Shown: one piece after another, positions 46,909 to 57,874 of the stretch
Layout: each line of letters opens with the position of its first letter
Numbering within the stretch: the stretch's first letter is position 1
Assembly (NCBI GenBank): GCA_001465935.1
Contig: LNKV01000007.1
Span: forward strand, 1,240,001 to 1,304,000
Length of the DNA stretch: 64,000 nt
Source of the DNA: Clarireedia homoeocarpa
Lineage: Eukaryota > Ascomycota > Leotiomycetes > Helotiales > Rutstroemiaceae
Direction: 5' to 3'
Program-made: the position numbers and the translations under genes
The notes under the pieces: model-generated
What the model saw: the letters and a program-made list of their open reading frames with translations, nothing else
Database searches by the model: none
Told to the model about the DNA's origin: nothing

Positions 46909-48930
46909 ATGGCAACCAAACAGCAACAATCCGTGCCGACGCCGGCTAGGCCGAAGAGCACAAATGGAATTATTAATGGAACCAAAGCTGGAATGGGGGA
47001 TACACGAATAGTGGTTATCGTCTATGGTCAGGGTCAAGAAAAGATTGTGTCTATTTTTGCGGATGTACTTGGAAAACCACATCGAACGGCTCCAAGCTTT
47101 TCATCTGTTCGCGATGAAGATTACGGCACTGTTATTGGCATCGCAGGCCACGATGCAAAGGCTGATATAGAGTCAAGGAACAAATCTCTAATGGTTGCCA
47201 TTAACGCACATTGTGTGGGCTTGGGAATGCCGCCAGATCTTGATCTTTCGGCCTCATGCGATTACGAGTTTCTTTACACAGAGACACCCTTTTTCCGAAG
47301 AGATCTTTCGCGGTTTATTGCGTTCATTCTAGGACAAATCAGTCATCACGAAGCACTCATCACCAAACCAAGAACTTACTTCATATCGACCACATTTCCA
47401 GACGTCCGGACGGCATTGTCGAATTTGGACATCCTCTCAGTTGGATCAGACGCAGTAGAGATTCGTGTTGATTTATTAAAGGAGCCTTTACCAGACGGCG
47501 GTTTCAATTCAGTACCAAGTCTGAGTTACGTTGGAGAACAGGTGATGTTATTGAGACAACGTACGGAATTGCCGATAATATTTACGACAAGATGTACCCG
47601 GGAAAATGGCCGGTTCCCTATGGACAATCCCGAGCTCTACTATGAATATCTTTACCGAGCGATACAGTGGGGCTGCGAGTATATCGATGTAGAGATCTGG
47701 TTACCTGAGGACATTCGACGTAAATTATTCGAGCAGCGAGGAAACAGTAAGATCATTTCAGCATTCCACGATTTCTCCGGAACATTCAAATGGCCATCTC
47801 CCAGAGCTCAAGAGATCTTCCAAGAGAGCCGAAAGTACGGAGATATTGTCAAGATGATTACTATCATTAACTCGATGTCTGAAAACTACGAACTCGAGTA
47901 CTTTAGGTCTCAAATCAAAGCTAATTATCCCGACGGTCCTCCGTTATCTGCGGTTAATATGGGCCAGCTCGGCCAACTCTCGCGAGCACTTAATACTGTC
48001 TTCTCACCGATCACTCATCCTTTGCTACCGATTGTCGCTGCTCCGGGTCAATTGAGCGCGGCTGAAATCAACGGGGCTTTATCAACCATGGGACAACTGC
48101 CGAAAAAGAACATCTATGCCATTGGTAACTTCCGCTCCACCCCTCAAGCTACTTTCTTCGAAAAATGTTTCAACGAACTCGGTCTCCCTCACAACTTCGC
48201 TTCCGTCGATCGCGGCAGCAAAGGTACCGTCGAAGCCTTCTGTCTACAACCAAACTTCGGTGGCGCATACATTAACCCTCCTCTCCCGAGTTCGCAACCC
48301 TACATTCCCCAGCTCACCGACGCCGCCCGAACCATCGGCGCTATCGATACAATCGTCGTGCGAGGTGACGGAACATCAAGTACATTTATCGGAGACAACG
48401 CCACATGGAAAGGCATCCGCGCAACCCTCACACGTGATTTCGCACCCTCCGCGTACAAAGACCGAGCGGCGATTATCCTCTCTAGTAACGGCGAAGGCGC
48501 CGCCTCAGTCATCTTCGCGCTGCGCAGTCTCAACATCGGGAAAATATATACAGTGGGATTTAAAGCGCAAGGTCCATTAGCAGCAGGGGTCGAACCTTTT
48601 ACATCTATGGAATCTGTTACGAGAAGTGATATCCCCGTTGCGATTATTTCGGCCTTGCCGCCGGAGAAAACACACCTTGTGCAGCCGCTTCTGAGGTACT
48701 TTAGCAATGGGAGAGATGGGGAGAGAGGTAGTAAGGGGAAGGTTTTTGTCGATCTTGCGAATGGGCCCAGGAAGGGAGATCCCATGGCTGCGGCGGAGAA
48801 TTGTGGTTGGACGGCTTATGGGGTTGCGGATACGAGCGCGTTTACGACGGTGGAGACATTGAGGCTGTTGGTGGGACAGAATGTTCCGTATAGTTTTGTG
48901 AGGTTGGCTAGTGGGAGGGGGTTGTATTGA
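46909..48930 (+). CDS. qutR: QutR/Qa-1S-like quinate-pathway repressor (AROM C-terminal homologue)
   Basis: Intronless, 673 aa from the ATG at 46909 (upstream in-frame codons lack ATG). After a Gln/Pro-rich start, residues about 30-165 occupy the shikimate-kinase position but have no P-loop. Residues about 170-410 are a type I 3-dehydroquinase-like domain with EIRVDLL, FTTRCTRENG, YIDVE, AFHDFSG (His287), VKMI (Lys315) and AAPGQLS, so the Schiff-base Lys and its His are kept. Residues about 415-673 are shikimate-dehydrogenase-like but have lost the catalytic Lys (INPPLPSSQ) and the NTD aspartate (GDNATWKG). A fused kinase-dehydroquinase-dehydrogenase without function in two units is the pattern of QutR, which represses quinate catabolism by binding the activator QutA. 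The kinase-like part is shorter than in described QutR (from memory). No qut enzyme genes are in the window. Confidence 0.8.
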   Translation: MATKQQQSVPTPARPKSTNGIINGTKAGMGDTRIVVIVYGQGQEKIVSIFADVLGKPHRTAPSFSSVRDEDYGTVIGIAGHDAKADIESRNKSLMVAINAHCVGLGMPPDLDLSASCDYEFLYTETPFFRRDLSRFIAFILGQISHHEALITKPRTYFISTTFPDVRTALSNLDILSVGSDAVEIRVDLLKEPLPDGGFNSVPSLSYVGEQVMLLRQRTELPIIFTTRCTRENGRFPMDNPELYYEYLYRAIQWGCEYIDVEIWLPEDIRRKLFEQRGNSKIISAFHDFSGTFKWPSPRAQEIFQESRKYGDIVKMITIINSMSENYELEYFRSQIKANYPDGPPLSAVNMGQLGQLSRALNTVFSPITHPLLPIVAAPGQLSAAEINGALSTMGQLPKKNIYAIGNFRSTPQATFFEKCFNELGLPHNFASVDRGSKGTVEAFCLQPNFGGAYINPPLPSSQPYIPQLTDAARTIGAIDTIVVRGDGTSSTFIGDNATWKGIRATLTRDFAPSAYKDRAAIILSSNGEGAASVIFALRSLNIGKIYTVGFKAQGPLAAGVEPFTSMESVTRSDIPVAIISALPPEKTHLVQPLLRYFSNGRDGERGSKGKVFVDLANGPRKGDPMAAAENCGWTAYGVADTSAFTTVETLRLLVGQNVPYSFVRLASGRGLY

Positions 48931-49143
48931 TGATGCGCGTGATGTGATGAGATGGCGTGGAGCTTGGGGGTGGTAGGTGGGAGGAGATGTGGGGTATGGG
49001 GTGTATCGATTGGTTGCAATATGTGCATGGAGTGGTGTTCTTCTTCCTTTTAATTGATGGATTTGATTTGATTAATCAATCTATCGATTGAATGAGGCAC
49101 TCAGGCAGGCGTTGGTGGATATAGTGCGCTCACTGTGTCTTTC

Positions 49144-49587
49144 TCATTCTTCTTCATCATCAGCAGAACTTGGACACGGCGCGAGGAGAATCGGAGGATG
49201 GGAATGGACGTTGTAGATGAGTCGAGATGAAACAACGATTTTGGATTCTTTCGTGGATTCGCATGTGCAAAGAAGAGAGGAATCAACTTCGGATTTGTTG
49301 GGTTTCATATCTTTAGACTGTGTGGGTTTGTTGTCGTTGTTCGATTGAATTGGGGGTTGGAATTGGATTGGTTGGAATTGGTATTGGTATTGGATTATTG
49401 CATGGACAATTTTTTCTTTAGTTGTCAATCTAGGGTTTCTGTCTGTAGTATGCTCCATATCAATGCAACAATGAAAGAGAAAGAATATATCTGAAGATGA
49501 GTCTTGGTGGCTGTTTGGATGTCTGTCCTCAACCCCTCTTGCCTGCTGGTTCTTGTGATTTGTGTAATAAGCATCGCCGTCGCTCAT
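49144..49587 (-). CDS. Hypothetical protein (uncertain)
   Basis: An ATG-started frame of 147 aa beginning MSDGDAYYTNHKNQQARG and ending PSSADDEEE, hydrophilic with a Gln/Tyr/Phe repeat (QYQYQFQPIQFQ) that comes from a simple TTGGTATTGG-type DNA repeat on the plus strand. There is no known domain. It lies convergent to and about 210 bp past the QutR-like gene, so it may be a chance frame in its 3' region. Confidence 0.3.
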   Translation of the reverse strand: MSDGDAYYTNHKNQQARGVEDRHPNSHQDSSSDIFFLFHCCIDMEHTTDRNPRLTTKEKIVHAIIQYQYQFQPIQFQPPIQSNNDNKPTQSKDMKPNKSEVDSSLLCTCESTKESKIVVSSRLIYNVHSHPPILLAPCPSSADDEEE

Positions 49588-51098
49588 CTTGGTAAGTCAT
49601 AACGATTGCGATGCATCCATCCATCCATCCATCTAGTTCCTGCGCTGTAAATTGATGTGCATCTCGTGGAAGCAGCTTCATCCTGGAAGAGCAGGAGGAG
49701 GAGGAGGAGTTGCCTGTAAATTTAAGTTTAAGTTTTCGTTCGCAAGGAAATACTAGTATGTATGTATGCTCTTATCGCAACGTGAGTGAGTATAACTTCA
49801 CAAATCACATTACCTAGGGAATGCAAGGCAAGGCAAGACAAGGAAAGACGTATGTATATATGTATGTATGTATGGGTTTTCATCTCGTTGCGGTCATACT
49901 GTACTGTACTGTACTGTACTTTCGATGTCATGGATATTAATTAGCTGGTTTGGCTTATATGGAATGGAATCAATCTGAGTTATTCATTTTGTATAACTTT
50001 TACAGCGAAAAGAAAAAAAAGAAAAAAGAAAATAAGTGCTTATATATCGTTCATTCGTTCTTTCTGCGTCATTACTGTGAGATCTGGCTATCGATCTATC
50101 TGTCTCTACTCCTCAGCTGGTCTAGATCTTTGGGTTGATGTTGATGTAGATGTTGATGTAGATGGTCTAGGAGGTCAAGTTAACTCGTGTGTGTGTGTGT
50201 GTGTGTGTGTTTGGATTTAGGTACTGAATATATGTTAGAGAGTAGAACATGATTGATTCTTCTGGCTAGAACTGCGAAAGAAGGGACTCCTCTAGGGATA
50301 ACTATTCCATGTGACCACATATGGTCATCGAATGGCACCATTCAGGTGGTAAATTGGATGCCTGGATACGGGAGGTGGGAATATAAGTTTAGGGAATATG
50401 AGGAATTCGCTTCTGCAATATTTTTGTATGTATGGAGCTTTTTCTGCTGCGTAAGGAATCTAGCTAGCTTCGGTCGTGGGCTTTGGTGTGTGATATGTGT
50501 GATATGTGTGGGATGTGTGTGTGCGTGTGTGTGCGGAGAGATTTTGTCTTGTTGAGGAATGTGGTATGAATGAGGTATCCTATGGGAATGGCGGATGTGC
50601 AGGGGTGAGGGGAGGAGAGGAGAGGAGAGGAGAGGAAAGTGAGGAGATAATGTTAGGAAAAGGGCTGGAGTAGACTGGCCAGTACAACGAAAGTGAAAGG
50701 GTAAGATAATGTACTTAAGTTGTTAGTTGCAAGGTGCTATAATGATTTTTAGTCATTCTGAGGAACAATCTAGCTGTCTCGGGTGCCGATTTGCATTTCT
50801 GAGTAGGTTCATAGGTGCTGGCAGGAAATGCGTTTACCGTGGTGGATATTTTGAGTCGACAGATGTTAAAGACCAAGCTCAGATACTAGACAAAGGCATA
50901 ACTCTCTCCTACTCAACTTTACCTTACCTAACCCTAATACACAAGAGAAGTTGAACACATCAATAAGTGAACCAACTTACGAATCAGTACGTCTACAATC
51001 CGAACTACTCACCTTCCTCAAAGACTGTCCTACAGTCTACTGATGCGCCTACATCGCCATCTACAGCACTATTCATCCAACACCTTTTCAAGCATGGA
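49588..51098. other. Intergenic DNA with microsatellites
   Basis: No gene is supported. Repeats include (CATC)n near 49615-49632, (GGA)n near 49692-49708, (TACTG)n at about 49897-49920, a (GT)12 tract at 50187-50210 and GAGGA repeats near 50610-50640. The G-rich plus strand here resembles the spacer behind the kinesin gene. Confidence 0.45.
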
Positions 51099-51425
51099 AT
51101 GAACGAGGGAGCCTATAATACATCTATTATATACCCACAACAAACCAACACTCCCCGCATCTCCTCGCACCATCAGGGGCAACAGCGCTACTTTTCGAAA
51201 AGCAAACTCTGCCCTGACACTAATCACCCCTCTCCTGCATCTCCAGCAAATCAAAGCCCACCTAGCCGGTCCGAACCGGCCGCCTTCCCTACACACTTCT
51301 CAAGGACCAAAGGGCCGGTCCGGGAGACCTACCATTGGGGCCCGTCGTCCCGTGAGCAGCAACTCCGCTCCTTGATGACAGAACGAAGGGAGGAAAGGAA
51401 GCGGGAGGTGAAAGCTTGTGACTAA
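51099..51425 (+). CDS. Small Ser/Pro-rich hypothetical protein (uncertain)
   Basis: 108 aa from the ATG at 51099 (MNEGAYNTSIIYPQQTN). The frame stays open upstream to about 50967, so a 5' exon may be missing. Composition is Ser/Pro/Gln-rich with a charged end (REQQLRSLMTERREERKREVK), consistent with a disordered protein. The stop codon lies inside a 21-bp tandem duplication (51408-51449). No domain is recognised. Confidence 0.3.
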   Translation: MNEGAYNTSIIYPQQTNTPRISSHHQGQQRYFSKSKLCPDTNHPSPASPANQSPPSRSEPAAFPTHFSRTKGPVRETYHWGPSSREQQLRSLMTERREERKREVKACD

Positions 51426-54400
51426 AAGGTAAAAGCTTGTGACTAAAAGACAACGCGTCCTTTTTCTTGTGTTGCCGTATTTATTCTATTTTGATTCTTG
51501 TCGATGAGAGATTGCAGTGGAAAAGTGAAAGAAACAGGAAGGAAGGTGGGTCGGCATTCGCCACAATATTCTGCCTGATCTGGACATTCCGGATTTTGCG
51601 CTAATAAATGTATGAGATGCCTTTTTCGTGTTGTGCTGTGCTGTGTCGTGTGGGATGCGCTCCCTACCGATGTCATTTTCTGGGGGTAGCGGGGTGCAGA
51701 TGAATTGTGGAGAGGTGGATATGAGTAAGGGTTGTGCACATGAAGATACATGCAGTACATGTGCAGTGCAAGGTAAGTGGCAGCAGAAGGGGTGAATCGG
51801 GAGTCATGAATGTAGCGGATGAATCTACCCGCTGTACGTACCGGAGACCACTCGCATCCAGCGGCGCGAAGGAAAGAATGAAGCTAGTCCCTTTGTACCT
51901 TCCTCTCATGCGAAAGTATGCAGTGACTCGATCTCGGGGCTAAGGGACGTTGCCATTGGTGGTCACCATACGGCATAGGATAGCTTGCGTGCTTTCACCT
52001 CGGTGCAAGTTGAGCTGCCGTGACTTGAGAAGAAAAGTGAGTGACCTGCTCCCAGGCGTGGTTCATACATATACGCATAGGGTAGTTGTGCAAGAATGTG
52101 CGAAGAGTGATGCAAGCTATCGCGGCAGTTGCAATAAAGGTACACAAAAGCACGTCGTGTTACCCCAGCCCGCATCAAAGTATGACTTTCGTCCCATAAT
52201 TGTCCCATGTATGCAACATGTAATGTTCATCCTCCGAAAGAAAGTTTACAGGTACATGTCCTTTCTCCGATACACAGACCATAGTAGAAAAACATGTGCG
52301 ACCATAGTAGAAAAACATGTGCGCAGAGGTGGCGCTTACAATTTTGCGGGGAAGCTGTGTTTCAGATATTCACTGCAATAATTTTATTATATTACTTGTG
52401 CACTCCTTTCATTAAGGGCCGATAAGCGGGTTTGATGAAGTGAGAAGTTGATTAGTTGTTTATTTTCGAGTTACATTCTGTGGAAGCTGGGTCTATATCA
52501 GAGGGATATAAGATCAGGTCCCGTTATATCGAAAGCGCCAGTATATGTCCATCACCGATCTTAGTTCAATCGGATTATAGATGACAGTTAGATTGCTACT
52601 GTTATATGGAAGCCTCTTATAGCCAGGGCTGAACGACCTAGACGTGAGATATCACGACAGTGGCCGAAACAACAACGTATGATGCAGTATAAGAATTTCA
52701 CAAGTCGCTTTTTGCCCTGATATCGTAGTTCTACCATCACAAAGCTATCCGTCAAACCCCGTATGAGAGGAGGTGAATCTTCGGTGGTCTCGGATCGTAC
52801 ATTTCAAATAACGTCCGTCCGAGGAGTGCTCGAAAAGTGGATTACGGATCCGCAATCAACAACGTCAAAATCTCCAGAGATCCGCACGTTAAAAGCGAAA
52901 TCCTAATCTCAAAGGATCTTCAAAGGAGCTCAGGGACCTCGTTGTCATCAGCTTCAGTGAGATTGCAAGATGCTTTTGGAAAAGAACCCGTCGAAGATGC
53001 GACCCAATTTCTTTGTGAAGGTTGCTACCCGTTAGCAATAGCACAAGTCCCATAGTCTCCGGACACTTACTTTTATTTTAACCTTACTTAGGCGCGCCAA
53101 TCATTCAGATACACCTATCGTTACTTGGCAAGACTACTGCTGCAAGGACTAGACGGGCTTGGATTTGATATCTATCCGCCAGATTTACGGTGTCTGGAGA
53201 AGTTCAAGGTATAACCCCAGGAAATGTGAATTGAGAAGGAAAGAAAAACGACTAATGGTGGCGAGAGACAACCCGGGCAATTTGTTGCGACGGTATGCGT
53301 CTAGACGGAGTACCGACGTATCTCGTACACTCTAAACTTACATGCAACGGCTCCACAACTTTTGTGGGAACTCAAGTGGACGTGTGGGTATCAAAGTGGA
53401 TGTGAGTGATGAAGGGGCAAGTTCAAGTTTACGGTTCACACCGCGAAACTAGCTACACTCGACTACCACATGTTGGCTCTGGTGACTCGCAAATTATGCA
53501 GTAAAGCGGCCGTGTATTACTCTTGATGCAGTCCGCCACCTCCTCGCATTCCCTAGGTCTCATTTATCCCCTTTGCAATGTTTGGTTGATATGTCCTTTC
53601 ATAGAACTTGCATGGGGCAACATGGGGGTTTGATAGACACCTGGGCAGTAGAGCAGGGCTGATAATCTGTTGAGTTCCGCAAGAAAAGGAACGCTACACT
53701 GCAGCACAGCAATAGGATAACCTCGTCGAATTTTGTGGCCCTTCCTTCCTCAGCCGGTAAAGTACTGGAGATGCTCGGCCGGGGAATCTCAGGAAATCTT
53801 CTTTTGACCCCAGTTTTCTATGCGGAACAATGTCCAAAATGGTAGCTGGTCCGTGAGATACTCCATCTTTCCACCGGATTTTAGTCGACTCATGGTCATT
53901 TACCACTTGCCATTTACCAATTCTTGTTCAAAGGTTCTCTTCTTATTTGCTTTTCAACCGGCCCTTGAAAAGCCTCGAGACGGTTGCTTTACCCTAGGAT
54001 CTGATGAATATCTGCAAGAAATAGTTGGATACTATGGCAGTTGTAAGACAAGAAAGCTTCAGATCCATGACCGGTGCCCATTGACCGAACGACAAGCAAG
54101 CTTGCAGTCCCGAGGTTGTGTCTTCCATTCTCCTGATAATATCCATGCTTTCACCTGGGCATACTGGTGTACAGCATGGCATACACCATGAACTACCCCT
54201 TGTTGCATGGCTAGAAATCCTTTTAGCTTTTCACCTGCGTACAGTCAGTACCTCTCCCCCCCGCAATCTTCTCTACCTATCCTATGGCATGGTATACCCT
54301 ACAAGCCAACCCTCCTTCGCCGCTCGTTTCCTTCTCGATCTTTTCCTTTATTTACTTACCACTACCGACATAGCTCGAGAAATCGATCACGCCCCCATTT

Positions 54401-55147
54401 TCTCTGGCGGATTTTCCTGCAAGGTTCCCCAAATAATACGTTAATTACCTTTCATCGGTCACTACCTTACACTTGTTGCGTAGCCCACCAGCACCCTTCG
54501 TCCCCATCTCTTCCCATTCATCTCATCCTATACTTTCTCTTTTCATACGATTGTGTAAACCTTCGTTGAAAGAAAACATCCAATGCCAATCATCTCGTTT
54601 CTTCATCCGTCTTGACCCCCCCCTCCCCAGCCACTTTCGGCGACCCCAACGCCACGTCCGCGTCCATATCTGCTTGAATTCGACCTTATTCCTCGCATAC
54701 GGGTGACCCTAAGGTTAAAAGCATAACAAGCTTCAACACTCGTCAACTGATCAACGAGAAACCGGAGCACAATAGCTCAATAGCACAAGTTGGGGGCAGT
54801 TCGGTCCAGGACGGTCCGACACATATGTAATTGGATGACATCTGCGATTGGCGAATTCCATCTTATTCACCCATAAGTCCGAGAAACCTCGTCGAATACG
54901 GTGTCCGTAAAGTTAATGTTTTGCGAGCGTACATTTTATTGAACTTTTATTTTGGATTCTGCACCTGAAGTCTAGAATCAACTGGAGCTCAGCCCTCGAA
55001 CTCGAAAGCCGCACACACACATACGCACATACATACACACTCGTGATGTTTTGCGCGCCGCCTTGCGAACAGCCCTTATGATGTGACGGATTTGAAGCAG
55101 CTGGCAAAAGGAATCATACTTCTCGCGTTTCTTGGTGTGGAAGCACC
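51426..55147. other. Gene-poor spacer upstream of the Zn2Cys6 gene
   Basis: 3.7 kb with only short or interrupted frames. One stretch at 52837-53055 (readable as RDPHVKSEILISKDLQ and DATQFLCEGCYPLAIAQ) has protein-like composition and could be a gene fragment, but no start, splice or neighbour supports it. A 23-bp tandem duplication is at 52278-52323. The right end includes the promoter of the transcription factor gene. Confidence 0.4.
52278..52323. repeat. Exact 23-bp tandem duplication
   Basis: The unit beginning ACCATAGTAGAAAAACATG occurs twice without mismatch (52278-52300, 52301-52323), suggesting a recent local duplication in non-coding DNA. Confidence 0.9.
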
Positions 55148-57874
55148 ATGTCTGGAAGACCAGCGCAGGTTGGCATTGAAAGATTACCTGCACGACGTAT
55201 GAGCAACGAACCGCGAGAATCAATGAATTGCAAATCGTGTAGGAAGCGGAAGGTCGGTCAGCATTCATTTAAATGATTCCAGTATACTAAGAAATTTTCC
55301 AGATCAAATGCAATCGGTTGCGACCGACTTGCGAAGCGTGCCAGGTCTTCCAATGCCCGTGTATTTATGGTGGGGTGGTACCGATCTGCGAACTTCTAGA
55401 AATCCTTAGCTCTAACATACCTTTATAGATGCCGTTCCGAAGAAACGCGGGCCCAAGACGGATGTATTGGAAGCTTTATTGAAGAGGGTTGATGGATTGG
55501 AGAGGAAGTTGAGAGATGAGAAGAAATCGCATTCTCCCAATAACGATGGAAGTGGCGGCTCGGCTGCGGCTGGAGAAGAGGAAAAAATCGACAACGGCGA
55601 GGTCAAACCAAAAACACCGCAGCTCGAAATAAGTACAAATCTCGCAGATGAATCGGCAGTTTACTCTCCTACACCAATCAGGTATGAATAATGACTAATT
55701 TTAGAGGGTTCAATCAACTAATGTGACTTTCAGCGAATCTTCCCCGTCCGTACAACAAGATGTCCTTTTAGATACATACTTCATCCGGTGCCATGGTAAA
55801 TCATATCATATCGTAGATGAGCCTACGATTCGACAGCGAATGCAACTTAACCAGATTCCAACATATCTTCTGTATGCAATCTATGCTGTTAGTGCGAGGT
55901 ACGTCAATAAGAGACTTGATGCAGATATCAAAATTACTAACTCTTACCAAGATACACCGTACACCCAAATGGATATCATGCCGCGGTTAGATTGAGTGAA
56001 GACTACGCTCACAGAGCAAGGTCACAGCTGGATATTGATGAGCCATCCATTGATACCCTACAGGCTTTACTGCTTCTTGCCATTTCATACACTGCAGCAG
56101 GAAAAGGAAAGAAGGCGTACATGATGCTTGGTGAGTTGATGGAGAAAATAATTATCTAGACGCATGCTGACTATGAGTAGCCAATGGGATTGGAATGGCA
56201 GTTGCGTTAGAGCTGCATCGAGAATTTGATCATAAGGTTCGAGTAAATGCAGTAGAAAGAGAAATGCGACGACGCTTGTTCTGGACTTGTTATCTAATGG
56301 ACAGATTCATAACATGCGGATCCAAACGGCCATCACTAATTGCAGACAAGTCCATTGCACTGCGGTTACCGTCATGGTCACCCAGTCCAGCCGCCCTCCC
56401 TGTTGAAGGAGAGTTCTTCCAAAGTGGTTCAAACTTACATTTTGGCAGTGGTAAGAAGAGTCAAGGCAGTAGTGGAATGCTCATTGATATTGTGCGGATA
56501 CTGGGAATCACTAATCGATATCTCGCAGCCGGAGGAGTAAAAGGCAGGTTCTACGATACTCACCCATCAGCTCAAACTTTTACTAATTTTACCGCTATAA
56601 ATACAGGCGATTCCCATTTTCCATGGCATTCGTTATCGAATCTATCGAAGATTCGCCAGGATCTCGATGTTTGGGCTTCTGGTACTCAAGATGTCTTCTC
56701 TTCCGTCGATACGTTATTCGGACAACCGGACAGTACCACGCTCGTCCTAAGCAAGTTGATCTACCATCTGATCCACTGCTTAATTTACCGCCCTTTCTTG
56801 CCAATTGACTTAGCTGAGTTGGCCGGAACAGGTCAACATCAATCATGGCAGATCGAGGCTACAAATTTATGTTTCCTGCATGCGAACGCAATTGCCGAAC
56901 TCGTGGAATTGGGCAAACAGTCAGCCTTAATAGAATGGCCAGCATTCGTTGGATACTGCATCTGCACAGCAGGAACAGTACATGTACATGGAACGCATTA
57001 CAAAAGCGGACGTGAGGGTGAAGTATTTTCCGCCAGCGCCGAATTCCTTTCCCGAGAAATGCAACAACTTTCAGAGCTACGATACGCATGGTCTTCTGTT
57101 CAGCATCAACGCGAAACATTACAGACGATTTATGGTTGTCATTCTGATTTGGTGAAATCACTGGCGAGCAATCCGATGCGATATAGCCCGGTATTTCACC
57201 TCGAGGACTTCTTCGATCGCTACAGCGACTTGGGGCAGTTCTTCGACGGGGCACATATCTCCTTTGCGGATGTTGTGGCTCCATCCCCTGACGCCTACCA
57301 AGGACAAGGCATTTATGCACCACGAGTAAACTCAATAACTAGCAATAGCGCGTCATCATCGAACGATCAACCACCATCATCGATAAACACAAAAAGAAAA
57401 TCGACCTCCTCAGCACGAAAACGAGCTCTTACAAACGGACTAAAAGACCGACCCATAATATCGCCGAACAATCCGAACGGCCGTCCATCAATCGAACAAC
57501 TTCCCCTCCCTCAGCACGGCCTTCTCTCCCCAACACCCTTCCCCAACAAAGGAACCTCCCTGACCAACCTCTCTCAGATTCCCTTCTCTCCCCCACAGCC
57601 TTACAATTTCTCCCCGCAAATGTCTCAAGACAATAATTTCGATCCCATGTTCGGTATGCCGCATATGGGAAGTAACGCTGTACATAATGGGAATTTCGGT
57701 TTTGGAGATCACACAGCGATGACGCCTGGAGGGAGAAGCAATAATGGAAGTACGGGGACGAATGGCGAGGAGAAAGATCCATTCTTAAGTTTGTTGGAAC
57801 AGTTGGCTGAGAATGAACATTCGAGAGGAGGGCCAAGTGAATTGGATTTCTTTTTGAGTGGAGGCCAGAATTAA
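55148..57874 (+). CDS. Zn2Cys6 transcription factor with fungal-specific TF domain
   Basis: Predicted 820 aa in six exons (55148-55252, 55303-55369, 55429-55681, 55734-55898, 55952-56130, 56181-57874); every junction keeps phase, though donor 1 is the unusual GTCGGT. The zinc cluster starts at Cys28: CKSC, six residues, C, NRLRPT, CEAC, six residues, C, matching CX2CX6CX6CX2CX6C. A KKRGPK linker and short coiled coil (LEALLKRVDGLERKL) for dimerisation follow. The middle homology region is PF04082-like (VDEPTIRQRMQLNQIPTYLL, ALLLLAISYTAAGKGKKAYM, RRRLFWTCYLMDRF). The C-terminal 200 residues are Asn/Ser/Pro-rich and activation-domain-like. It is a nuclear DNA-binding regulator. Its targets are unknown, and its distance of 6 kb from the QutR-like gene does not by itself make it QutA. 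Confidence 0.92.

Noticed and set aside
46388..47011. Long plus-strand frame overlapping the QutR-like start
   Set aside because: It overlaps the QutR-like coding start in another phase and shows no domain-like sequence. The QutR-like frame has clear homology from 46909.
54118..54706. Plus-strand frames just upstream of the Zn2Cys6 gene
   Set aside because: They are Ser/Pro/Leu-rich pyrimidine-tract translations in several phases at once, typical of promoter or 5' UTR DNA.
55148..57874. Identification as QutA, partner of the QutR-like protein
   Set aside because: The two genes are 6 kb apart, no quinate enzyme genes are present, and nothing in the protein sequence specifically marks QutA among Zn2Cys6 factors.
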